Shown piece by piece: positions 8,776 through 17,649 of a stretch of DNA of 64,000 nt. The stretch covers positions 954,501 through 1,018,500 of the forward strand of contig NZ_CP011388.1 of assembly GCF_001644605.1 (NCBI RefSeq), in the 5' to 3' direction. The stretch is from Paenibacillus swuensis. Its GTDB lineage: Bacteria; Bacillota; Bacilli; Paenibacillales; DY6. A program made the position numbers and the translations under genes. How positions within the stretch are numbered: the first letter of the stretch is position 1; every line of letters starts with the position of its first letter. Below the pieces are notes generated by a model. It worked only from the letters and a program-made list of their open reading frames with translations. It had not been told where the DNA came from and made no database searches.

Positions 8776-9516
8776 ATGAATAAGACTGCCTTAGGCGAAA
8801 TTGCCAAAATCGAGCGTTATCCGGTCAAATCCTTGGAAGGTGAAAGCTTAGACGAGGTCGAGATCGCGCATTACGGATTGCTCGGTGACCGCGGCCGCGC
8901 GGTGATAGACCCTGCCAAAGAAGGCTTCGACCGCTACTTTACAGCCCGGGAAGCGCCGCAAATGCTTTCTTATAAGGCTGTTTTGGCCAAAACGAACGCA
9001 CAGGCCGATCCGCATACCCTGCCTGATATCACGATTACGGGACCCGAGGGTGAGACGCTGTCCTGGAACGAAGAGTTCTTGAGCCGGATTCAGTCTTACA
9101 CCGATCAAACGCTTGCGCTCCACACCTATGATCCGGCCACTGAAGCCTTAATGGGCGTGGATGATGAACACGTTCTAATCGTCAGCGACGCCTCGCTCAA
9201 AGCCCTGCAAAAACAATGGGGCAAAAAACTGAACGGCATCCGTTTCCGCCCGAACCTGACCATAGCTTTAGATGAAGACACTCCTTACGCGGAGCTGGAA
9301 TGGATCGGCAAACAGATTCACATCGGCGACACGGTGCTGCAGGTGAACAAGCGGTGCAAACGATGCGTGCTGATTACGATTGATCCCGACTCATTGGAGA
9401 AGGACCCGTCGTTGTTGAAGGCTTTAACGGATCAGGACTTTTACTTCGGCGTCTATGCTTCCGTCGTGAAGACCGGCACGATCTTTACCGGTGATCCGGT
9501 TTATATTGCGGAATAA
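8776..9516 (+). CDS. MOSC domain-containing protein
   Basis: Seen: 246 aa. The N-terminal IERYPVKSLEGESLDEVEI beta-barrel entry matches MOSC_N, and GLLGDRGRAVID follows. Near residue 193 the RCKRC motif supplies the conserved cysteine (C194 or C197), then a C-terminal GDPVYI strand. Known: MOSC domains are found in molybdenum cofactor sulfurases and in enzymes that use the Mo cofactor. The family is predicted to bind or transfer sulfur at this cysteine. AGGAGA lies 8 nt before the ATG, and a clear promoter and terminator make it a single-gene unit. The precise substrate is unknown. Confidence 0.9.
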   Translation: MNKTALGEIAKIERYPVKSLEGESLDEVEIAHYGLLGDRGRAVIDPAKEGFDRYFTAREAPQMLSYKAVLAKTNAQADPHTLPDITITGPEGETLSWNEEFLSRIQSYTDQTLALHTYDPATEALMGVDDEHVLIVSDASLKALQKQWGKKLNGIRFRPNLTIALDEDTPYAELEWIGKQIHIGDTVLQVNKRCKRCVLITIDPDSLEKDPSLLKALTDQDFYFGVYASVVKTGTIFTGDPVYIAE

Positions 9517-9552
9517 ATAAATATCCCCAGTGGCTTTTTCGCCGCAAAAGGT

Positions 9553-9591
9553 AAGGTCAGCCCCGTGTGATGCATGTGGCTGACCTTTTTT
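9553..9591. terminator. Bidirectional terminator between MOSC and MFS genes
   Basis: Perfect 10-bp stem AAGGTCAGCC / GGCTGACCTT with a 15-nt loop, followed by T5 on the plus strand. It lies between two convergent genes and could serve both. Confidence 0.88.
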
Positions 9592-9689
9592 GAATCGGAT
9601 GGGAAAGTTGCGCCCCTCTTGGGGTAATCGGTCGAGGCAATTGGGTCACATTGAAAAGTACACGGTCCCGGTTAGGCTTGTATGTTCGG

Positions 9690-10925
9690 TTAGGCTTGCA
9701 TCTTGGAAATCGATCCGTCAATCGCTCGGCCTGGCTTAACCCGCGCACCCAACCGGAAAAAGACCGGAGCCGTTACGGAAATGACAGCAATCACAACAAA
9801 CAGGGTCGTGCCGCCGTATTCATGAAGCAGGTAACCCCCAATCCAAGGACCCAATGCGTGGCCGAATGAAGAAAGCGTCTGCGCTCCGTAGTAGGTCCCC
9901 CGCATATGTTCAGGTGAAATTTGGTCCAGAAGCAAGGTTTCGGCCGGAAAGGCGAGGATTTCACCGAACGTAAACACCGCCATAGCCAGCAGCATGCCCC
10001 ACCATGCCGTGGAGTAAGCAAAACCGAGATGGCCCAGCGCAAACAGCAAGGACCCTGCCAGTATCGCGGTTTGCGGCGTTCGCTTCTCGCTCCAACGCGA
10101 GAACGGAAGTTGAAATACGATGACAATGATCGCGTTCAAGCTCATCATCCAGGCAAAAAGCTCCGCCGCGCTAAACTGTTCGCCCACGTATTGAGATAAC
10201 GTGGACATCATTTGGGCATAACCGATCGCCACCATAATGTTACCGAAGATGAAATACCGGAAAGCCTTGTCCTGGCGTAATATGTTCATAGCTTTCACTA
10301 GTGTGGTGCTTTCCTTCTTCTCCCCTTCGATCCGGCGAATCCCGAAGCGATTCAACAAGAGGTGAAGCGACACACCATAGGTCAGGTAGAACATACCTGT
10401 CAGGATCCACGGAAGATCCGCATTCAGCAAACCGAAGGTTGCCCCTAGCAGCGGTCCTACCGATACGCCAATGTTAATGGCTAAATATCGCAGAGAGAAC
10501 ACACGCATTCGCTTCTCCTTGTCCGTGACATCCGCCATCAGCGCTTGGGATACCGGCTCGTACCATGACCTGCATAAACCGTTCAGCATGTTCAGCAAGG
10601 CGAGAAGCCAAGGCTCTTTGGTCAACGCAAAACCCAGAAACACAAGTCCCCACAGGTAAACGGCCGCCAGCATAACGCCTTTGCGCCCCACCTTATCCGA
10701 AAGATGGCCGCCAAAGAATCCGCCCAACGTTCCTGTCAGCGACCCCAAACCTATAATAAAGCCGATGGTCAGCGCGTCCATCCCGGCTGTTTTGTGCAAA
10801 TAAATGGCCAGAAACGGCAAACTCATGGAGCTCGCCGCCCTAGCGAATACGGTGCCCGCAAGCAATACCAGTACTACCGGGTGGAACTCCTTCAGTAGGG
10901 ATAACCGCGGTAACTTAAGCTTCAT
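9690..10925 (-). CDS. MFS transporter (multidrug-type)
   Basis: Seen: 411 aa, about 12 membrane segments. GGHLSDKVGRKGVM is the MFS loop 2-3 signature, and LNGLCRSWYEPVSQALMADV resembles the conserved helix 4-5 region of the MdtG/YfkF-like DHA1 group. Known: such proteins are proton-driven drug or metabolite exporters. The start ATG is at the end of a spacer shared with the upstream SDR gene, about 110 nt away, so they may or may not be co-transcribed. The substrate cannot be determined. It shares a bidirectional terminator with the MOSC gene. Confidence 0.87.
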   Translation of the reverse strand: MKLKLPRLSLLKEFHPVVLVLLAGTVFARAASSMSLPFLAIYLHKTAGMDALTIGFIIGLGSLTGTLGGFFGGHLSDKVGRKGVMLAAVYLWGLVFLGFALTKEPWLLALLNMLNGLCRSWYEPVSQALMADVTDKEKRMRVFSLRYLAINIGVSVGPLLGATFGLLNADLPWILTGMFYLTYGVSLHLLLNRFGIRRIEGEKKESTTLVKAMNILRQDKAFRYFIFGNIMVAIGYAQMMSTLSQYVGEQFSAAELFAWMMSLNAIIVIVFQLPFSRWSEKRTPQTAILAGSLLFALGHLGFAYSTAWWGMLLAMAVFTFGEILAFPAETLLLDQISPEHMRGTYYGAQTLSSFGHALGPWIGGYLLHEYGGTTLFVVIAVISVTAPVFFRLGARVKPGRAIDGSISKMQA

Positions 10926-11035
10926 TCGTGTTTTGTCTCCTTCCTCCTATGCTTAAAAATCCGCTTAAATCTGGAATGTCCCTTCCACATTTCCGTCAAT
11001 GGTTAGTGTGGGTGACCAGACATCCAGCAAATTTG

Positions 11036-11809
11036 TTAAAAACCGTAAATGGTCATGCCCCCGTCCACAAACAGCGTCTGTCCCGTCATGTAAGAGGACG
11101 CATCCGAGGCAAGAAACACAGCCGGACCCACCAACTCCTGCAGCTCCCCCACCCGGTTCATGGGTGTGCGCGCCAATATTTCGCCAAGGTATTGTGGATC
11201 CGCAAGGATCTTCTCGGTCAGCGGCGTGCGGAAATACCATGGACCGATCGCGTTCACCCGAATGCCGAAGGTTGCCCACTCCAGCGAGAGGACTTTGGTC
11301 ATTTGGATCATAGCGGCTTTGGTGGATGCGTATACCACACCCGTTCTAAGCGCCGTATGACCGCCCACGGAGGAAATGTTGACGATCCGTCCGCCTCCGT
11401 GTTCTTTCATGTGTTTACCTACCTGTTGGGACAAAAAGAACGCGGACTTCAAATTGGTCTGCATAATTGTTTCCCATTCATTGTCTGTTACATCCAACGC
11501 TTTGGAGCGAATGTTCATGCCCGCATTGTTCACCAGGATGTCGACGCGTCCGACGGTTTGAAGCAGGTCGTCGACAGCTTTTTGCGTGGCGGCTTGATCT
11601 CTTAAGTCCGCTTCAATGATATACGCTTGGCGACCGAGATCGCGGATGGCCGCGGCTGTCTCCTCCATTTGATGAGGCGTGCGGGCCAACAGAGCCACAT
11701 CCGCCCCCGCCTCGGCGTAACCGATGGCGATGGCTTGACCGATTCCTCGGCCGGCTCCTGTGATGAGGGCTGTCTGGCCCTGTAATGTGAATGAAGGTAA
11801 CAGCGTCAT
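11036..11809 (-). CDS. SDR family oxidoreductase
   Basis: Seen: 257 aa from ATG 11809, chosen because AGGAGA lies 8 nt upstream; a longer open frame upstream lacks a ribosome site. Cofactor motif TGAGRGIG at residues 17-24, NNAG at 94-97, catalytic Ser146, Tyr160 and Lys164 (YASTK), and a C-terminal SYMTGQTLFVDGG. This is the classical short-chain dehydrogenase layout with an NAD(P)H Rossmann fold, closest in feel to gluconate 5-dehydrogenase/3-ketoacyl-ACP reductase types. The substrate is not predictable. The TauE/SafE gene lies 73 nt upstream in the same direction, so the two are possibly co-transcribed. Confidence 0.92.
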   Translation of the reverse strand: MTLLPSFTLQGQTALITGAGRGIGQAIAIGYAEAGADVALLARTPHQMEETAAAIRDLGRQAYIIEADLRDQAATQKAVDDLLQTVGRVDILVNNAGMNIRSKALDVTDNEWETIMQTNLKSAFFLSQQVGKHMKEHGGGRIVNISSVGGHTALRTGVVYASTKAAMIQMTKVLSLEWATFGIRVNAIGPWYFRTPLTEKILADPQYLGEILARTPMNRVGELQELVGPAVFLASDASSYMTGQTLFVDGGMTIYGF

Positions 11810-11882
11810 GAATGTTCTCTCCTTTAATGAGATAGGACTGAATAAATAAGACGAAAGCGTGGGCTGAGATTTTGCATGAAAG

Positions 11883-12638
11883 TTACTTGAGCAAGTCGTA
11901 AACCTGTTTACCGATGAGCACGACTGTGATGGCGATGAACAGCGGTCTGACGTATGAGCTGCCTTTGCGGATGGCAAGCTGCGAACCGGCCAAAGCGCCG
12001 AAAATCATGGCGATGCCCATCGGAATGCCGTACGCGTAATTGACTTGTCCGAGAAAGGCGAATGTAATGAGGGAGGCAATGTTGCTCCCGAAATTCAGCA
12101 CTTTGGCATTGCCTGCGGCTCGCACAAAATCGAAGCCGACCAGAACAAATCCAAAGATCAGGAACGCGCCCGTGCCCGGTCCGAAGAACCCGTCATAAAA
12201 GCCAAGAATAAGAGCGAATATGGCGGTTATTGTATAGATTTTGTTCGTAAGGAGAATGTCTTTGATTTCATCGACTTTCTTTTTTTTGAAGACCGTGTAG
12301 ACGGTCATGACGATGAGAAGAATGACAACCAGCGGCCTCAGAAATTCCGACGGCAACAGGGTCACGACATACGAACCGGCAGCTGAACCGACCAGCGACA
12401 GAGGGAAGAGCCAGCGGACGAGCTTGATGTTGATTTTGCCTGAGAAAAAGAAGGAAAGTGAACTGGTCAAGGACGACATCGAGCTCGCCAGTTTGTTCGT
12501 TCCGAGCGCCACCGTAGGCGGCATGCCCGTCAACAGCAGGGCCGGCAGCGAAATCAATCCGCCTCCGCCCACCACCGAATCTATAAAAGCCGCGATGAAG
12601 CCTGCGGCCAGGAGAAATACCAAGATGTCCCATTCCAC
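11883..12638 (-). CDS. TauE/SafE (TSUP) family membrane transporter
   Basis: Seen: 251 aa, about eight hydrophobic segments. SVVGGGGLISLPALL near residue 22 and GFYDGFFGPGTGAF near 145 form the repeated TSUP signature. GTG start (12636-12638) with AGGAGT 9 nt upstream. Known: the family moves sulfite, sulfonates or other organic anions across the membrane; many members are uncharacterised. The gene sits downstream of a long hairpin array (12740-13068) and upstream of the SDR gene. The substrate is unknown. Confidence 0.88.
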   Translation of the reverse strand: MEWDILVFLLAAGFIAAFIDSVVGGGGLISLPALLLTGMPPTVALGTNKLASSMSSLTSSLSFFFSGKINIKLVRWLFPLSLVGSAAGSYVVTLLPSEFLRPLVVILLIVMTVYTVFKKKKVDEIKDILLTNKIYTITAIFALILGFYDGFFGPGTGAFLIFGFVLVGFDFVRAAGNAKVLNFGSNIASLITFAFLGQVNYAYGIPMGIAMIFGALAGSQLAIRKGSSYVRPLFIAITVVLIGKQVYDLLK

Positions 12639-12739
12639 GCTGCTAACACTCCTAATGGTTATGATCTATTAATTGAACACCGTTTCATGAGGCGTGTAAA
12701 GGGAAAAAAGGATTATAGGAATTACATCTTTTGCGGGCC

Positions 12740-13068
12740 GGGGCCGCTTACGGCCAAAAAGGCCGTTACGCCGTGGGACGAGGTCGCTAACGGCCAAAAA
12801 GGCCGTTACACCGCGGGCGGGGCCGCTTACGGCCAAAAAGGCCGTTACGCCGCGGGCCGGGACCGCTAACGGCCGAAAAGGACGTTACACCGCGGGCCAG
12901 GGCCGCTTACGGCCAAAAAGGCGTTACACCGCGGGCCGGGGCCGCTAACGGCCGAAAAGGACGTTACACCGCGGGGCGAGGCCGCTTACGGCCAAAAAGG
13001 CCGTTACGCCGTGGGACGAGGCCGCTTACGGCCAAAAAGGCCGTTACACCGCGGGCCGGGGTCGCTAC
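12740..13068. repeat. Tandem array of about eight 40-bp hairpin units
   Basis: Each unit carries the palindrome ACGGCC-AAAAA-GGCCGT (often extended to TTACGG...CCGTTA) joined by a GC-rich linker such as CACCGCGGGCCGGGGCCGCT. Period is 39-40 bp. Some units vary as GGCCGAAAAGGACGT, breaking the perfect stem. The array fills the space between the ThiF-like stop codon (13065) and the TauE/SafE start, and the ThiF gene's last codons touch its edge. There is no T run after the stems, so these are not ordinary terminators. Confidence 0.85.
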
Positions 13069-14276
13069 CCAAGGTAGCGGTGGTACAGCGTCTTCGCGGC
13101 CGCGATGTCTTTGGTGCCGTGGACCAGGACACGGCCATCCTCAAAGATGGCCAGGCGGTGTTCGCCCACGGTGAACGAGACGAGGTAAGGGTTTCGCTCG
13201 ACGGCGCCGTCTCCAAGGCGGGAGAGCGCGGCGGCCACCTCATCCAGACTGCGTCGGGATGGGTGCGGCGGGCGGATCTGCACGGTGTCGCGGCCGCACA
13301 GGACGGCCGTGCGCGTGTGCTCCGACGCCGAGAGGTGCGGATACGTCGGGTGATCGCCGCACGAAGGGCAGGCGGACCGGCGCATCTTCCGCACATCAAT
13401 GGCGGTGTACTGGTTCGTCCACAAGTCGAACGAGACGAGCTTGTGACGAACGGCGTCGCGGGCGCCGGAGAGCAGCTTCAGCGCTTCGGCGGCCTGATGG
13501 GCGACGACCATGGTGACGGCCGGGGAAATGATCCCCGCCGTATCGCAAGTCGCGCCGCCCAGGGGCACCGTCTCCAGCAGGCAATGCAAACAAGGAGTTT
13601 CCCCCGGGATCACCGTGAACGTCAGGCCGTAGCTGCCGACGCAAGCGCCGTAGATCCATGGGATGCCCCGCTGCTGCGAAATATCGTTCACGAGCAGCCG
13701 CGTGTCGAAGTTATCCGTGGCATCGACAATGACGTCGACGCCTACGACGAGCGCCGCGATCTCCGCCGTCGTCACATCCGCCACCACCGGGCGGATGTCG
13801 ACGGCGCTGTTCACGGCGCGCAGCCGAGCGGCGGCTGCCATGGCCTTCGGCAGACGCTCCCGCGCGTCCGCCTCGGCGTAAAGCTGCTGACGCTGCAGGT
13901 TGCTCCACTCGACGTAGTCCCGGTCCACGATCGTGACCGTGCCGACGCCCGCGCGCACCAGCGCTTCCGCGTTGCCGGTGCCGAGCGCCCCGGCACCTAC
14001 AATGAGGGCATGCGCCTCCCCAAGTCGGCGCTGCCCCTCCGCCCCGATCCCGGCAAACCGCTCTTGCCGGGAATACCTATCCCTTTCCACACCTTGCCCC
14101 ACGTCCTGCTCTACGCCTTGCTCCAAGCCCTGATCTGCACCTCGCTTCACAACTACCTGCTCCGCGCCTTTCACAACTCCTTGCTCCCCAAACAGCTCCA
14201 CGTCCTGCCTCACGCCATGCTCCTTACCTTGCTCCATGCCCTGCTCCTTACCTTGCTCCCTCTCCATCCGTTCCAT
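13065..14276 (-). CDS. ThiF/MoeB-like E1 adenylyltransferase with low-complexity N-terminus
   Basis: Seen: 403 aa from ATG 14276 (AGGGAGG 7 nt upstream; the ATG at 14282 is too close to it). The core begins RDRYSRQERFAGIG and continues with the nucleotide loop VGAGALG, DRDYVEWSNLQRQ, VDATDNFDTR, CLHC and CPSC zinc pairs, and TCDTAGI. These are the hallmarks of MoeB/ThiF proteins that adenylate the C-terminus of MoaD/ThiS-type sulfur carriers. A C-terminal domain of about 80 residues follows. Odd: residues 1 to about 64 are an EQG-type repeat with no counterpart in MoeB or ThiF. The sequence is strongly GC-rich. No carrier protein gene is adjacent. Confidence 0.88.
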   Translation of the reverse strand: MERMEREQGKEQGMEQGKEHGVRQDVELFGEQGVVKGAEQVVVKRGADQGLEQGVEQDVGQGVERDRYSRQERFAGIGAEGQRRLGEAHALIVGAGALGTGNAEALVRAGVGTVTIVDRDYVEWSNLQRQQLYAEADARERLPKAMAAAARLRAVNSAVDIRPVVADVTTAEIAALVVGVDVIVDATDNFDTRLLVNDISQQRGIPWIYGACVGSYGLTFTVIPGETPCLHCLLETVPLGGATCDTAGIISPAVTMVVAHQAAEALKLLSGARDAVRHKLVSFDLWTNQYTAIDVRKMRRSACPSCGDHPTYPHLSASEHTRTAVLCGRDTVQIRPPHPSRRSLDEVAAALSRLGDGAVERNPYLVSFTVGEHRLAIFEDGRVLVHGTKDIAAAKTLYHRYLG

Positions 14277-14495
14277 CCCCATGCCTCCCTAGCTCTTTTT
14301 CACCCCGTAAACCTTTCCCTCTACTCTACCATCTGCCCGACTAGTTTTCTAACCCTTTCCGCAAGACTGCGGGCCCGGAGCATCTTCATTTAATCAAAAT
14401 AGACTATATATCCGCCGCCTAAATCCTGTATATTAGAAATAGACCACTGGCCATTTCAGTCAGCCAATCCGGAAAAAGAAAAGGATGTGTTCGGT

Positions 14496-16190
14496 TTGAG
14501 ATTTGAGGAATACGAGTACAAGCGTGTGGATTTCCCGGCTATGGAAGCCCGATTTAAAGCATTGTTGGAGGAGTTCCGCGCCGCGTCTTCTTTTGACATC
14601 CAAAATGACATCATGGCCCAAATCAATACGCTCCGCAACGAATTGGAAACGATGAACCAGATCGCAGTCGTGCGCCATTCGGTGGATACGCGGGATGAAT
14701 TTTATAAGGCGGAGCAGGAGTTTGTGGACGAAACCGAGCCGCAGTACCAAGGACTGGTTACCGACTATTACCGAGCGCTTGTGGAATCCAAATATCGTAC
14801 GGAGCTTGAGGCGAAATGGGGTAAGCAGCTGTTCCGCATTGCCGAAATGTCCCTGAATACATACAGCCCGGAGATCGTCGACGATCTTGTGAAAGAAAAT
14901 AAGCTAGCCAGTGAATATTCTAAATTAATGGCGTCGCTGAAAGTGGAATTCCAAGGTGAAGAACGCAACTTGTCACAATTAATTCCCTTCACGGAATCGA
15001 CGGATCGAGAGACGCGCCGCCATGCTTCCGAGCTGCGGTACAGCCTGATCGAAGGTGTCGAAGAGCAGTTGGACGATCTATACGATCAGTTGGTGAAGAT
15101 ACGTACACAGATTGCCCGCAAGCTGGGTTTTGAAACGTTCACGGAACTGGCCTATATGCGCTTAAACCGCTCGGATTACAAGGCTGACGACGTTGCCGCC
15201 TTCCGCAATCAAGTGTTGGAATACATCGTTCCCGTCGCCCAAAAACTGAAAGACCGCCAACAAGCAAGAATCGGCGTAGATCAACTGAAATACTACGATG
15301 AAAGCTATAAAGCGCCTACCGGTAACGCGAAGCCTAAGGGAGATCCGGAATGGATCGTCGATCGGGGCAGCCGGATGTATGCGGAAATGTCTCCGGAGAC
15401 GGATGATTTCTTTACGTATATGCGTGAGAATGCTTTGCTGGATCTGGTAGCCAAGCAAGGCAAACAAGGCGGCGGTTACTGTACCTATTTCAGCAGTTAT
15501 AAATCTCCTTATATCTTCTCCAACTTCAATGGAACTTCCGGCGATATTGACGTGTTAACCCATGAAGTGGGCCATGCTTTCCAGGTGTATAGCAGCAGAG
15601 ATTATGAGGTGCCGGAGTATGCGTTCCCAACATATGAAGCCTGTGAAATTCACTCCATGAGCATGGAATTTCTCGCGTGGCCGTGGATGAAGCTGTTCTT
15701 CGAGGAGGATACGGATAAATATAAGTTCATTCATCTTAGCGGCGCGCTGGAATTCATTCCGTACGGCGTGGCTGTTGACGAGTTCCAGCACGAAGTGTAT
15801 GCCCGTCCGGAAATGACACCCGCGGAACGCAAGCAAACCTGGCGCGATATTGAACGCAAATACCTGCCGCATCGCACATATGAAGACAATGCTTATCTGG
15901 AGCGCGGCGGATTCTGGCAAAAGCAACCTCACATCTACCGCAGTCCCTTCTACTACATCGATTACACGCTGGCGCAATTGTGCGCGTTCCAGTTCTGGAA
16001 ACGCTCTGTCGAAACGCCGGAACAAGCCTGGGAAGACTACCTTCGTTTGTGCAAAGAAGGCGGCAGCAAGCCGTTCACGGAGCTGGTCCGAGTCGCCGGG
16101 TTGATCTCGCCGTTTGAGGACGGCTGCGTGGCATCGGTCATCGATACGATTGAGCAATGGCTGGACAGCGTGGACGACAGTAAGCTATAG
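14496..16190 (+). CDS. M3 family oligoendopeptidase (PepF-like)
   Basis: Seen: 564 aa from TTG 14496; AAGGA ends 10 nt upstream. GTG 14487 is a possible alternative but abuts the ribosome site. The zinc motif HEVGH is at about residues 356-360 with the downstream glutamate in the segment FPTYEACEIHSMSMEF. The C-terminal YIDYTLAQLCAFQFW is typical of the family. Known: M3 oligoendopeptidases are cytoplasmic zinc proteases that hydrolyse short peptides. The gene is monocistronic and followed at once by a strong terminator, then by the first mobile unit. Confidence 0.93.
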   Translation: MRFEEYEYKRVDFPAMEARFKALLEEFRAASSFDIQNDIMAQINTLRNELETMNQIAVVRHSVDTRDEFYKAEQEFVDETEPQYQGLVTDYYRALVESKYRTELEAKWGKQLFRIAEMSLNTYSPEIVDDLVKENKLASEYSKLMASLKVEFQGEERNLSQLIPFTESTDRETRRHASELRYSLIEGVEEQLDDLYDQLVKIRTQIARKLGFETFTELAYMRLNRSDYKADDVAAFRNQVLEYIVPVAQKLKDRQQARIGVDQLKYYDESYKAPTGNAKPKGDPEWIVDRGSRMYAEMSPETDDFFTYMRENALLDLVAKQGKQGGGYCTYFSSYKSPYIFSNFNGTSGDIDVLTHEVGHAFQVYSSRDYEVPEYAFPTYEACEIHSMSMEFLAWPWMKLFFEEDTDKYKFIHLSGALEFIPYGVAVDEFQHEVYARPEMTPAERKQTWRDIERKYLPHRTYEDNAYLERGGFWQKQPHIYRSPFYYIDYTLAQLCAFQFWKRSVETPEQAWEDYLRLCKEGGSKPFTELVRVAGLISPFEDGCVASVIDTIEQWLDSVDDSKL

Positions 16191-16202
16191 AGTGATTGCA
16201 AG

Positions 16203-16231
16203 CCCTCTTCTCCCATGAAGAGGGTTATTTT
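16203..16231 (+). terminator. Terminator of the M3 peptidase gene
   Basis: Perfect 8-bp stem CCCTCTTC / GAAGAGGG with a 6-nt loop, then TTATTTT, 12 nt after the stop. The homologous end of mobile unit A begins immediately beyond it. Confidence 0.9.
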
Positions 16232-16311
16232 AAATTGATAGAAAGTATATAAAATATGGGTGATAAATAGGGTTTGCACTTCTTTAGAGGGTGTTTAGTA
16301 ATACTTATTTG

Positions 16312-16449
16312 AACTGGAATGCTGGGTTATCCCGAAGGCTCAGTGGTGTGATCGAAGAACTGGAATGCTGGGTTATCCCGAAGGCTCAGTGGTGTGACAG
16401 AAGAGCTGGAATGCTGGGTCATCTCGAAGGCTCAGTGGTGTGATCGAAG
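16312..16449. repeat. Three-copy 46-bp array of mobile unit A
   Basis: Three tandem units, each with GCTGGGTTATCCCGAAGGCTCAG followed by TGGTGTGATCGAAGA-type sequence. The third unit carries changes (GGGTCATCTCGAAGG). The same unit occurs four times at the matching end of copy B. The remainder of 16450-16543 holds AT-rich sequence conserved with copy B, without a recognisable gene. Confidence 0.88.
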
Positions 16450-16543
16450 AAGGCAATGAAGTGAATTTTTGTTCTTGGGAAAAATGAGGGTTAATGTGTT
16501 TAGAGAAGGAAATATAAAATTGTAAAAAATGGTTGTCCTTGAG

Positions 16544-17452
16544 TTAAGCAATCTGTTCATGTAAGCACATCGGTTTGCGTGAAATGAGTTGTTTATAAGT
16601 AACAGCAGGTGTACCAATGAACAGCTTAAATAATTTTGAAACCGCACGGTTCGGTTTAAACGAATGGTTGATCCGATAGGAGATTTCATCCAGATACGAT
16701 TGTAAATGCTTGTCGCTTACCCCGTAATATCGCTCGTTTATTCGAACAGGAACAGAATCACAGATGATATTTAATGTGTCGCAAGCGTTCTCCTTTCTTG
16801 AACCATAATGAATAAAAGGAACTCGGACAGAATGACTGACATGATTCTCAATGAAGTTGGAATAATCCCAATAACTAAGTTCTTTGTTAGGATGATGTTT
16901 CGGTATAAAAACATGCTTCAGCTTGACATAGGAAACATCACCATAGTTAAGAGAGACCCCTCCCACAAATGGCTGCTCATTGCGCATCGTCTTAAAGCCT
17001 TTAATATGGAAATTGCACGGATTGTACTCCGCTGAAATCACTTCGACAAGTCCGGTGAGCAGCTGATCTGCATCTCCTTGCTGAATGGCATGGCGAAGTT
17101 TATGAAGGATCAACCAAGCCGTCTTATACGTGACTTCAATAATGGTTGATAGTTGCACCGCGTTGATTGAAGCTGAAGGGTTAGCAATGAGAAATAAAGC
17201 TTGAAACCATTTATGCAACAAAGTGCGGCTTCCTTGCATAATCGTTCCCACGAGAAGGGAAGCTTGATACTTGCAGTTGCGGCATTCATACAGGGGGAGT
17301 CGACGTGTAGTAATGACATGGGCATCAACGCAGTTGCATCGTGGACAACGGTAACCGTTGGGCCATTTGGTTGAGATCAGGATTGGCAGACATGAAGCCT
17401 CATCATGATACTTACGTCTAAACTGATCGAAAGTTACTTCATGAATAGACAC
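16544..17452 (-). CDS. IS1595-family transposase-like protein, DDE residues apparently lost (copy A)
   Basis: Seen: 302 aa from GTG 17452 (AAGGGGA 9 nt upstream; the GTG at 17461 is too close). An N-terminal zinc ribbon (CPRC...YECRNC) is followed by LLVGTIMQGSRTLLHKWFQALFLIA and the helical region typical of IS1595/ISXO2 transposases, and by VSDKHLQSYLDEISYRIN near the C-terminus. Known for the family: an acidic VEVDE motif and a catalytic E in an NTIE-like motif. Here the matching places read VEVIS and DTLN, so two catalytic acids seem missing although the frame is intact. It is about 90% identical to the copy at 54863-55774, with one residue fewer. It may be a domesticated or trans-mobilised protein. 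Confidence 0.78.
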   Translation of the reverse strand: MSIHEVTFDQFRRKYHDEASCLPILISTKWPNGYRCPRCNCVDAHVITTRRLPLYECRNCKYQASLLVGTIMQGSRTLLHKWFQALFLIANPSASINAVQLSTIIEVTYKTAWLILHKLRHAIQQGDADQLLTGLVEVISAEYNPCNFHIKGFKTMRNEQPFVGGVSLNYGDVSYVKLKHVFIPKHHPNKELSYWDYSNFIENHVSHSVRVPFIHYGSRKENACDTLNIICDSVPVRINERYYGVSDKHLQSYLDEISYRINHSFKPNRAVSKLFKLFIGTPAVTYKQLISRKPMCLHEQIA

Positions 17453-17503
17453 GATCCTCACTCCCCTTGCGCATTACCGGAACACACGTTCTGTATATGT
17501 CAT

Positions 17504-17532
17504 ATAATACCAAACAAATGTTCTTATTACAA
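17504..17532 (-). promoter_or_regulatory. Promoter of the IS1595-like gene, copy A
   Basis: On the minus strand TTGTAA (17527-17532) and TATTAT (17504-17509) with a 17-nt spacer. Sequence and spacing are identical in copy B (54783-54811). Confidence 0.65.
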
Positions 17533-17649
17533 GTGTTTTTTGAAAATTTTTACCTGATTCTTAGGGATAACCCAGCATTGGAACTAATATACTGTTCACC
17601 TGATTCTTCGGGATAACCCAGCATCGGCGCTGAAATGCATTTAATACGT

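Noticed and set aside
13011-14393. 460-codon open frame on the plus strand opposite the ThiF-like gene
   Set aside because: Arg/His/Pro-rich composition, no ribosome site, and it mirrors a GC-rich gene with clear family motifs on the other strand.
16312-16449. Possible CRISPR array
   Set aside because: Units are contiguous 46-bp tandem copies without variable spacers, and no cas gene is near.
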